A DNA stretch of 8,018 nt from Acidobacteriaceae bacterium (GTDB lineage Bacteria; Acidobacteriota; Terriglobia; Terriglobales; Acidobacteriaceae): NCBI GenBank assembly GCA_009781125.1, contig WQYS01000097.1:1-8018 (forward strand), given 5' to 3'. Of this stretch, positions 1-5,679 are shown one piece after another. Each line of letters begins with the position of its first letter. Within the stretch, counting starts at the first letter, position 1. A model generated the notes under the pieces. It had not been told where the DNA came from and ran no database searches. It was given only the letters and a program-made list of their open reading frames with translations. Both the position numbers and the translations under genes were made by a program.

Positions 1-1
1 A

Positions 2-898
2 GATCCATCCCAAATTACGGGTGCAAAATCCCTCGCTTCCACCTTCTACCGGCCTTACCTTGGTCTCGGCAATATCTACTACGACCTATTCAGCGGCACG
101 TCGAACTACAACTCGCTGCAGTTGGTGGTGAACCGCCGCTTCGTCTCCGGCCTCTTCATGAGCGCCAGCTACGTCTTCAGCAAGTGTCTGGATACAGGAT
201 CGGGTGAAGGAGATGGAAACTCTGTACGTCCCGACGGCCTGTCCAGGCAAGTTAATTACGGCATGTGCGCCAGCAACGTCCCGCAGAACTTCACCGTCAA
301 TTACGTCTATCCAATTCCGTTTGAGAAGCTCGCCATGGGTCACTCGAACGGCGTTACGAAGCGTATTCTTGGCGGATGGGTTCTGTCCGGAGTTACCATC
401 TTCCGCAACGGCCTGCCCTTCACCGTTGGGCTCAACAATTTCAGCGACAGCGGCTGGAACACCAACACTATGTTTACCGGCTCCGGAGCCTGGAACTCCA
501 GGGTGAGGATTGTCGGCGACATGAAGGCCGTCAAATCTAGGGATATCTACCACCGCATCAATCCCGATGCCTTTGCTCCGCCGTTTGTCAAGAACAGCAT
601 TGCCGCCGAATCCAGACGCAACTATCTGATTGGGCCGGGAGTCAACAACTTCGACATGACCATCCAGAAGGACACGAAGATTACGGAGAAAACTACCTTC
701 CAGATCCGCGTGGAGGCCTTCAATGTCTTCAATCACACCCAGTTCAGCGGGTACAACACCGGCATCACCTTCAAGAATCCGACGACGGATCAGTCGGTGA
801 CAAACCTGGCAAGTCCCAGCAACCTCGGCGGCTTCGGCGGCGTTTCAGGATCGCGTGATCCGCGCATTCTGCAGCTCGTCACGAAGTTCAACTTCTGA
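2..898 (+). CDS. TonB-dependent receptor, Oar-like, C-terminal part (5' end outside the window)
   Basis: This is the last 298 residues of an outer-membrane receptor of the Oar type, which carry an N-terminal carboxypeptidase-regulatory-like domain, a plug and a large beta barrel. The reading frame is open from base 2 with no stop, so the start lies upstream; full members are usually around 1000 residues or more. Barrel hallmarks of the family are visible: YNSLQLVVNRRF, then YVFSKCLDTGSG, VPQNFTVNYVYPIPF, FRNGLPFTV, a repeat-like stretch ending in RVEAFNVFNHTQFSGYN, a glycine-rich GGFGGVSGSRDPR segment, and the terminal QLVTKFNF. The final Phe is the usual C-terminal signal for barrel insertion by the Bam machinery. 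Such proteins are thought to import oligosaccharides or other large nutrients using TonB energy. The substrate cannot be read from the sequence. A strong hairpin follows directly, so it is probably not cotranscribed with the downstream genes. Confidence 0.9.
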   Translation, partial: DPSQITGAKSLASTFYRPYLGLGNIYYDLFSGTSNYNSLQLVVNRRFVSGLFMSASYVFSKCLDTGSGEGDGNSVRPDGLSRQVNYGMCASNVPQNFTVNYVYPIPFEKLAMGHSNGVTKRILGGWVLSGVTIFRNGLPFTVGLNNFSDSGWNTNTMFTGSGAWNSRVRIVGDMKAVKSRDIYHRINPDAFAPPFVKNSIAAESRRNYLIGPGVNNFDMTIQKDTKITEKTTFQIRVEAFNVFNHTQFSGYNTGITFKNPTTDQSVTNLASPSNLGGFGGVSGSRDPRILQLVTKFNF

Positions 899-909
899 TG
901 TAACAGTGA

Positions 910-944
910 AGGCTGAACGGTTCCGTCCTGGAACCGTTCAGCCT
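910..944 (+). terminator. Perfect 15-bp inverted repeat, probable transcription terminator of the receptor gene
   Basis: The arms AGGCTGAACGGTTCC (910-924) and GGAACCGTTCAGCCT (930-944) are exact reverse complements around a 5-base loop (GTCCT). The hairpin begins 12 bases after the receptor stop codon, the normal place for an intrinsic terminator. No uninterrupted T tract follows; only GCTTTTACCTTTT appears at about 955-967, so it is a stem-strong, tail-weak example. It may work with Rho or as an mRNA 3'-end stabiliser instead. Confidence 0.75.
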
Positions 945-978
945 GTACTTCCTGGCTTTTACCTTTTGTGAATTAACT

Positions 979-1001
979 TTGAAGATTCTTCAATTGAATT
1001 G
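979..1001. promoter_or_regulatory. Two overlapping palindromes, candidate operator upstream of the MFS-led operon
   Basis: TTGAAGATTCTTCAA (979-993) is a perfect odd palindrome with 7-base arms around a central T. It overlaps CAATTGAATTG (991-1001), a second odd palindrome with 5-base arms. Together they lie 84 to 106 bases upstream of the MFS start codon in a noncoding stretch, past the hairpin of the preceding gene. The symmetry is what a dimeric repressor or activator would bind, but no regulator gene is present in the window and the region is AT-rich, which makes short palindromes more likely by chance. I cannot assign a regulator family. Confidence 0.3.
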
Positions 1002-1025
1002 TGGTCTTTCGTTCAGGCAATGTGG

Positions 1026-1055
1026 TTATATCGCATGTTCCGAACGGGATATATT
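1026..1055 (+). promoter_or_regulatory. Weak candidate promoter for the MFS-led operon
   Basis: TATATT at 1050-1055 matches five of six bases of the bacterial -10 consensus. It sits about 30 bases before the TTG start of the MFS gene, leaving room for the ribosome binding site at 1072-1077 inside the transcript. The hexamer TTATAT at 1026-1031 lies 18 bases upstream and is only a poor -35 match. The call rests mostly on position and on the -10-like box. A promoter somewhere in 945-1070 is expected because the preceding gene appears to be terminated. Confidence 0.25.
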
Positions 1056-1071
1056 GACAGTCAGGCCAGCC

Positions 1072-1077
1072 AGGGGT
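1072..1077 (+). promoter_or_regulatory. Ribosome binding site supporting the TTG start of the MFS gene
   Basis: AGGGGT lies 7 bases before the TTG codon at 1085. It is an imperfect Shine-Dalgarno match. It is the only purine-rich candidate at sensible spacing for any start in this frame; the in-frame ATG at 1139 is preceded by CTCCGCCGGGC, which offers no comparable site. Confidence 0.5.
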
Positions 1078-1084
1078 CAGATAC

Positions 1085-2362
1085 TTGAAAACAGATACAA
1101 CAGTTCAAGCATATGCAGGAACCCTCCGCCGGGCATGGATGATCACCATCTGGTTGACGGTATCGACGATCCTGAATCTGATCAGCCGCCAGACGTTGTC
1201 TATATTGGCTCCGTTCCTTCGTGACCAGTTCCAGATCAGCGTTGTGCAGTATTCGCATATCGTAGCTGCTTTTATGATCGCTTACGGTGTTATGTATGCC
1301 GTTAGCGGGTGGTTTGTAGACAAGGTCGGGGAACGACTCGGCATGTCGATCTGTATCATTTGGTGGTCTGTCTCTGCCATCGCTTCCGGTTTTGCTGTAG
1401 GCGTGCGCAGTCTTGGCTTCACCCGATTTATGCTGGGGATAGGAGAGCCGGGAAACTATCCTGCAGCGCTTAAAGCTACGGCACGCTGGTTTCCGCAGGA
1501 AAGCCGCGGTCTGCCCGTGGCTTTCTTCTCGACCGGAAGCGCGATTGGAAACATCTTTTCCGCCCCCTTGATTGCCTTCGTTGCTCTCCGCTTTGGCTGG
1601 AGAGCGGCATTTATTCTCCCAGGTCTGCTTGGATTGCTTTGGTATTTGGGGTGGCTTGGGATTTATCCCAGGCAGCTCCCGGGAAATCTGCCAATGGAAG
1701 AACAGGCAGATCAGCCGTCCCTATCGACATCATGGGTGTCTCTTTTCAAAAATCGACGGGTTGTTGGTCTGATCATCGCGCGTCTCATCTCTGATCCTGT
1801 CAATTACTTCTACGTCTTCTGGATTCCCGAATACCTCAAGAACGAGCGGAACTTTACGCTGACGGATATAGGCCGTTATGCCTGGATTCCGTTTGTGGCG
1901 GGAGCGATAGGCGGAATGTTTGGCGGCCGTTTCTCGGATGTTCTGATTCGAAGAGGAGTGTCGCCCGCTAAAGCGCGTCTGGGTGTTATCTATGTAGCTG
2001 CGGCCGTCGCTCCGCTGGGAATTCTTACCAGCCGCGTAGCCTCCCCCGTTACCGCAATCGCGCTCATGTCGCTGATGAGCTTTATCGTCTACATCTGGTT
2101 TATCAATACGGCTGCGGTAATTCCCGATATAGCTCCGCCGCGTCTCTCCGGCTCAATTCTTGGACTGATAGGCTCGGCGGGAAGCCTCAGCGGTTTTCTG
2201 TTTATGCTGCTCATCGGATTTCTCGTCAATCGATTTTCTTCGTATAACGCGGTTTTCGCAATCGTCGGTTCGGTGCATATTCTGGCGGCCATCGTGCTTT
2301 GGATATTCATGAGAGGGCCGTCAGCCAACACGCAAGCGCTCAAGGAGTGCCATGAGACTTAA
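1085..2362 (+). CDS. MFS transporter, hexuronate / anion:cation symporter (ExuT-like) type
   Basis: This is a 425-residue inner-membrane carrier of the major facilitator superfamily with the usual 12-helix length. Motif A after helix 2 reads GWFVDKVGERLG (75-86). The segment GIGEPGNYPAALKATARWFP (118-137), followed by GSAIGNIFSAPL and then FGWRAAFILPG (170-180), is the typical signature of the hexuronate/ACS branch, whose members import glucuronate, galacturonate and other organic or sugar acids with protons. YFYVFWIPEYL (241-251) in the second half fits the same branch. The TTG start is chosen because AGGGGT (1072-1077) lies 7 bases upstream and because it keeps the conserved charged RRAW before helix 1; an in-frame ATG at 1139 (residue 19) would remove it. 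The last 11 bases overlap the next gene, indicating translational coupling. The substrate is inferred only at the level of a carboxylated sugar. Confidence 0.88.
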   Translation: MKTDTTVQAYAGTLRRAWMITIWLTVSTILNLISRQTLSILAPFLRDQFQISVVQYSHIVAAFMIAYGVMYAVSGWFVDKVGERLGMSICIIWWSVSAIASGFAVGVRSLGFTRFMLGIGEPGNYPAALKATARWFPQESRGLPVAFFSTGSAIGNIFSAPLIAFVALRFGWRAAFILPGLLGLLWYLGWLGIYPRQLPGNLPMEEQADQPSLSTSWVSLFKNRRVVGLIIARLISDPVNYFYVFWIPEYLKNERNFTLTDIGRYAWIPFVAGAIGGMFGGRFSDVLIRRGVSPAKARLGVIYVAAAVAPLGILTSRVASPVTAIALMSLMSFIVYIWFINTAAVIPDIAPPRLSGSILGLIGSAGSLSGFLFMLLIGFLVNRFSSYNAVFAIVGSVHILAAIVLWIFMRGPSANTQALKECHET

Positions 2363-3104
2363 AGGCAAAACAGCCATCGTTACCGGAGCTGGACGCGGCA
2401 TCGGCAGGGCCATCGCTCTGCGTTACGCCGCCGAAGGCGCTGCGGTTGTGGTGAACTATAACGCTTCAGAACAGGAAGCAAACAGCGCCGTGCAGGAGAT
2501 CGAAGCCAAGGGAGGGCGCGCAGTTGCCGTCAAGGCCAATGTCGCCGATCTGTCTTCTCATGATGGGTTGTTGCAGGCCGCTCTCGGCCTCACAGGCCGG
2601 CTTGACATTCTTGTCAATAACGCAGGCATCGAAATTCATGAATCCGTGTTAGAAGCTACAGTCGAGACCTGGGACAAGACTATGAGCGTCAATGTCCGTG
2701 GCCCGTATCTGCTCAGCGTCAAGGCGGCGCGGATGATGAAGGAGGCTGGAGGAGGAAAAATTATAGCTCTCTCCAGCGTGCATGAGATGCATCCGCTCCG
2801 CGACCGTGCTGCTTATGGGATGAGTAAGGGAGCGCTTGTCATGATGGTCAGGTCGATGGCGTTTGAACTGGCGGCCTTCAACATCAACGTCAATGGCATA
2901 GCTCCCGGAGCCATTCTTACGGATATGAATCGCGCCCATCTTGAAGATCCTGCGCGAATTCCTCGATTGCTTGCAAAGATTGCTGCCGGCAAGGTTGGCA
3001 ACGTTGAAGATGTGACCGGTGCTGCCGTATATCTGGCATCATCTGACTCGGATTATGTTCACGGTACGACTCTGTTTGTCGATGGTGGGCTGGCGCTGTA
3101 TTAG
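2352..3104 (+). CDS. SDR family oxidoreductase, glucose 1-dehydrogenase-like
   Basis: This is a complete 250-residue classical short-chain dehydrogenase, the normal family length. The cofactor loop is TGAGRGIG (11-18). NNAG follows at 89-92, and the catalytic tetrad is N114, S142, Y155 and K159 (YGMSK). The second strand ends VVVNYNASEQEAN and the catalytic serine lies in SSVHE. Both resemble Bacillus-type glucose 1-dehydrogenases, as does the C-terminal HGTTLFVDGGLALY. These oxidise an aldose at C1 to the lactone with NAD or NADP, but SDR specificity drifts easily, so another sugar or sugar-acid hydroxyl is possible. AAGGAG at 2342-2347 stands 4 bases before the ATG, inside the end of the transporter gene. 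The 11-base overlap suggests that this enzyme works on what the transporter brings in. No key residue is missing. Confidence 0.87.
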   Translation: MRLKGKTAIVTGAGRGIGRAIALRYAAEGAAVVVNYNASEQEANSAVQEIEAKGGRAVAVKANVADLSSHDGLLQAALGLTGRLDILVNNAGIEIHESVLEATVETWDKTMSVNVRGPYLLSVKAARMMKEAGGGKIIALSSVHEMHPLRDRAAYGMSKGALVMMVRSMAFELAAFNINVNGIAPGAILTDMNRAHLEDPARIPRLLAKIAAGKVGNVEDVTGAAVYLASSDSDYVHGTTLFVDGGLALY

Positions 3105-3136
3105 TTTTGAATTCTAACAACAACGAGGTGTGTGCA

Positions 3137-3847
3137 ATGGAATCGACTCAGGAACGGAATGGAGCAAACTCCGCAATTCCTCCTATGGAAGAAATCTGCG
3201 AACGTTACAAAAAGCTTTATGGTGGAGCTATCTTTGATGTGCTTGAAACCATGGGCTACGACAATCAGGCACTGTCTCACACGCTGGTAGCTCTGGCTCC
3301 AGGCATGAAGCTGGCCGGTCCCGCCTTTACCGTGAAGGGCACCGTCACCGCCGAGCGTGATACCGCCGGAAGGCATAAGCGCATGAAGATGGTCTGCGAC
3401 ATGACCCATCCCTGCATCGAGGTGCGTGATCAGGGCACGCCTTTCAACGTTGCCATCTACGGCGAACTCAGCGCGACGACAGCGAGAGCGCATGGCGCGG
3501 TCGGTGCTCTGATCGACGGGGGAACTCGCGATACCAGTCATCTCATCCGGATGGGATTTCCGGTTTTTGCCCGTTACCGTTGTCCTGTGGAAGCCTTTGG
3601 CCGCTATACGATGCTCAAGACGCAGGTTCCGGTGCGTGTCTCGGGCGAACTTTCTGAGACCGTTATCGTCAACCCTGGCGATTTTATCTTCGGCGATGAA
3701 GATGGAGTCATCTGTGTTCCTAAAGACCTTATTCTCAAGGTTCTTCTTGAGTGCGAGCGTATCCGGGGACTCGAAGACCAGGCGCGGCATGACTTTGCCC
3801 GTGGCGACGACCCGGTAGAGGTCTTTCAACGATACGAGCGTTTCTAG
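3137..3847 (+). CDS. RraA family protein, probable 4-hydroxy-4-methyl-2-oxoglutarate aldolase-like lyase
   Basis: This 236-residue protein has the RraA/HMG-aldolase fold signature. GALIDGGTRDTSHL (123-136) contains the Arg-Asp pair (R131, D132) that in the HMG/CHA aldolases binds the pyruvyl group and the divalent metal. It is followed by MGFPVFARYRCPVEAFGR (139-156) and GDFIFGDEDGVICVP (181-195). At 236 residues, with extra N- and C-terminal helices, it matches the aldolases better than the roughly 160-residue E. coli RNase E inhibitor RraA. Known relatives cleave 4-hydroxy-2-oxo acids to pyruvate plus a second carbonyl compound and can decarboxylate oxaloacetate. The ATG at 3137 is preferred over an in-frame TTG at 3107 because GAGGTG (3125-3130) stands 6 bases before it. 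It lies between two SDR genes and only 10 bases before the next likely start, which argues for a catabolic role. The exact substrate is unknown. Confidence 0.85.
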   Translation: MESTQERNGANSAIPPMEEICERYKKLYGGAIFDVLETMGYDNQALSHTLVALAPGMKLAGPAFTVKGTVTAERDTAGRHKRMKMVCDMTHPCIEVRDQGTPFNVAIYGELSATTARAHGAVGALIDGGTRDTSHLIRMGFPVFARYRCPVEAFGRYTMLKTQVPVRVSGELSETVIVNPGDFIFGDEDGVICVPKDLILKVLLECERIRGLEDQARHDFARGDDPVEVFQRYERF

Positions 3848-3851
3848 GAGG
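3846..3851 (+). promoter_or_regulatory. Shine-Dalgarno AGGAGG that decides the start of the KduD-like gene
   Basis: AGGAGG is a perfect site that shares its first two bases with the TAG stop of the preceding gene. The first in-frame ATG (3852) touches it with no spacer and so is an unlikely start. In-frame GTG codons at 3858 and 3861 lie 6 and 9 bases away, both workable. The overlap of stop codon and binding site suggests that ribosomes leaving the RraA-like gene reinitiate here. Confidence 0.7.
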
Positions 3852-3857
3852 ATGGCG

Positions 3858-4616
3858 GTGGTGAACCCATTCCGTCTTGATAACAAAGTTGCCATTGTCA
3901 CCGGAGCATCGCGCGGCATTGGCCAGGCTGCTGCCGTCGCGCTCGCTGAAGCTGGCGCTCGCGTTGCTGTTCTGGGTAACAGCCAGATGCCCGAAGATAC
4001 GCGCAAGCAGATCGCTGACCTTGGTGCTCCTGTTCTTGCCTTTCAAGGCGACCTTACCGATCGTGCCTTCCGCGATCGCGTAGTGAATGAGGTTCTCGCT
4101 GTCTGGGGATCGGTGGACATTCTGGTAAACAATGCTGGAACGACCGTGCGTACGCCAGCCGTCGATTTTGCGGAAAAAGACTGGGATCGCGTCATAGATG
4201 TCAATCTCACCTCGGTCTTTCGAATGTGTCAGCGCTGCGGACGGGAGATGATTAAGCGAGGAAGCGGGAAGATCATCAACATCGCTTCGGTGCAGAGTTT
4301 TACCGGCGGATTTACGATTCCTGCCTACGCCGCAAGCAAAGGTGGTATTGCGCAAGTCACCAAGGCGCTGGCGAATGAATGGGCATCGCTCAACGTTAAT
4401 GTAAACGCCATTGCGCCAGGGTATATCCTCACCGATCTTACCCGGCCCATCTACGACGACCCGGTCAGGTCGAAGGAGATTCTGGACCGCATTCCGGTCA
4501 AGCGATGGGGAACTCCAGACGATATGAAGGGGACCGTGGTGTATCTGGCCTCGCGTGCGTCCGATTTTGTTCACGGACATATTCTGCTGGTTGATGGCGG
4601 GTGGATGGCGCGCTAG
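3858..4616 (+). CDS. kduD: SDR family oxidoreductase, KduD-like (2-dehydro-3-deoxy-D-gluconate 5-dehydrogenase type)
   Basis: From the GTG at 3858 this is a 252-residue classical SDR. It has TGASRGIG at 15-22, NNAG at 91-94, and the tetrad N116, S144, Y157 and K161. Several stretches closely follow E. coli KduD: FAEKDWDRVIDVNL, GKIINIASVQSFTGG, LANEW with NVNVNAIAPGY, EILDRIPVKRWGTPDD, and the end VDGGWMAR. KduD interconverts 3-deoxy-2,5-hexodiulosonate and 2-keto-3-deoxygluconate with NAD(H) in breakdown of pectin and other unsaturated uronates, and also acts on 2-deoxygluconate. Its usual partner, the isomerase KduI, is not in the window. Starting at ATG 3852 would add two residues but leaves no room for the ribosome binding site; GTG 3861 is the other choice. 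The family call is firm. The substrate is inferred, since gluconate 5-dehydrogenases and other sugar-acid SDRs look similar. Confidence 0.85.
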   Translation: MVNPFRLDNKVAIVTGASRGIGQAAAVALAEAGARVAVLGNSQMPEDTRKQIADLGAPVLAFQGDLTDRAFRDRVVNEVLAVWGSVDILVNNAGTTVRTPAVDFAEKDWDRVIDVNLTSVFRMCQRCGREMIKRGSGKIINIASVQSFTGGFTIPAYAASKGGIAQVTKALANEWASLNVNVNAIAPGYILTDLTRPIYDDPVRSKEILDRIPVKRWGTPDDMKGTVVYLASRASDFVHGHILLVDGGWMAR

Positions 4617-4644
4617 CAACCCTCTTGGGGAAAAGGAATAGAAG

Positions 4645-5667
4645 ATGAAAGCTGCTGTTTACAGGGGAGTGGAAGACATTACGGTTGAGGACCGTCCGAT
4701 ACCAGAGCTGAAGGACGGTCAGGTGTTGTTGCGCGTGATCGAGACGGGAATCTGCGGTACCGATATGCAGATTTATCTGGGCAAGCATCCGCGTGCCAGG
4801 ACGTCTCTCGTGCCTGGGCATGAGATATTCGGCAAGGTCGAGTCCGTCGGAAACACAGTGACGAATGTCAAACCCGGGGACCGTGTGGTTGTGTATCCGC
4901 TGATCTCGTGCGGCGTATGCGATCCCTGTAAAACCGGAGATGCGCATGTTTGCGAACGCCTGGGCCTTGATGGAATCGATCGAGACGGAGGTTTCGCTGA
5001 GTTTGTAGCGGTGGATGCCGAGCAGATTGTTCCAGTGCCAGACGGAATTTCAGACACGGAGGCGGTGATTGTTGAGCCGCTCGCTGTTGTTGTACATGCG
5101 ATCTATGATTCCGCCTTCCGTGTGGGAGATACGGCGCTGGTTACGGGCGCTGGTCCAATGGGAAATCTGCTGGCACAGGTGCTTCGCGCAGCGGGCGCAA
5201 GATACGTGGCCGTCTCCGAGGTCAGCCCATTCCGCCGTCAGCTTCTTGAGCGTCTGGGATTTGAAACTCTCGATCCGACGAAGACCAGCCCCGCGGATGT
5301 GTTGAAGCACTCGACAGGAAAGCCCGCGGCAGATATCGTCTTTGAGGCCACAGGACACGCCAGCGCGTATCCCAATGCAGTGAACTGTTGCCGGGTCCGC
5401 GGCCACATCGGTTTTGTGGGAATCCCCAAGACTCCGCCTGTGGTTGATATACAGGCGATTCTCTACAAGGAGATTCATACCAGCAGCGCGCGAGTGTACC
5501 GGCACCGCGACTATGTAAGAGCACTGGCAATGCTGGCATCGAAGTCTATCAATGCCAGTTCGCTTATTACGGATCGAGTACCTCTTACATCAGCTGCTCA
5601 TGCCTATGAGCTGATGAAGAAAGCCGATACCAGTGGCAAGATTGTAATTTCACCCGCCAACTCATAG
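4645..5667 (+). CDS. Zinc-dependent medium-chain alcohol dehydrogenase (sorbitol / threonine / idonate dehydrogenase type)
   Basis: This is a complete 340-residue cytoplasmic MDR enzyme. Catalytic zinc ligands are C37 (GICGTD), H59 and E60 (PGHE), with E144 in VEPLAV in the usual supporting place. The structural zinc loop has all four cysteines, C89, C92, C95 and C103. The Rossmann loop is GAGPMG (168-173), and the second strand ends VSEVSPFRR with acidic E192, which favours NAD over NADP. The layout is that of polyol, sugar-acid and threonine dehydrogenases; the sequence alone does not decide among sorbitol, L-idonate, galactitol or threonine as substrate, and the operon context favours a sugar or sugar acid. 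AAGGA (4633-4637) stands 7 bases before the ATG. The gene starts 28 bases after the KduD-like gene. All metal ligands are present, so it should be active. Confidence 0.87.
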   Translation: MKAAVYRGVEDITVEDRPIPELKDGQVLLRVIETGICGTDMQIYLGKHPRARTSLVPGHEIFGKVESVGNTVTNVKPGDRVVVYPLISCGVCDPCKTGDAHVCERLGLDGIDRDGGFAEFVAVDAEQIVPVPDGISDTEAVIVEPLAVVVHAIYDSAFRVGDTALVTGAGPMGNLLAQVLRAAGARYVAVSEVSPFRRQLLERLGFETLDPTKTSPADVLKHSTGKPAADIVFEATGHASAYPNAVNCCRVRGHIGFVGIPKTPPVVDIQAILYKEIHTSSARVYRHRDYVRALAMLASKSINASSLITDRVPLTSAAHAYELMKKADTSGKIVISPANS

Positions 5668-5679
5668 GACAAATTAGCG

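Noticed and set aside
86..736. Minus-strand open frame opposite the receptor gene
   Set aside because: It lies entirely within the TonB-dependent receptor barrel sequence, and its product has no recognisable features.
1054..1059. Exact -35 consensus TTGACA
   Set aside because: Its partner -10 would fall at 1077-1082 (TCAGAT), a poor match, and transcription would then start at or after the start codon, leaving out the ribosome binding site. It overlaps the better-placed TATATT box.
979..1224. Plus-strand frame of 81 codons upstream of and overlapping the MFS start
   Set aside because: Its second half overlaps the well-supported MFS N-terminus in another frame. It has no clear ribosome binding site, and its start lies in the palindromic noncoding region.
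3107..3136. TTG start adding ten residues to the RraA-like protein
   Set aside because: The added residues NSNNNEVCA are low-complexity, and GAGGTG is placed correctly for the ATG at 3137 instead.
3101..4006. Long minus-strand open frame of about 300 codons across the RraA-like and KduD-like genes
   Set aside because: The plus strand carries two clear protein families with all catalytic motifs here. The antisense translation shows no recognisable motif and is rich in Arg, His and Ser, as shadow frames of GC-rich genes are.
3735..4619. Long minus-strand open frame opposite the KduD-like gene
   Set aside because: It is the antisense shadow of an SDR with conserved NNAG and YxxxK motifs; no domain is visible in the antisense product.
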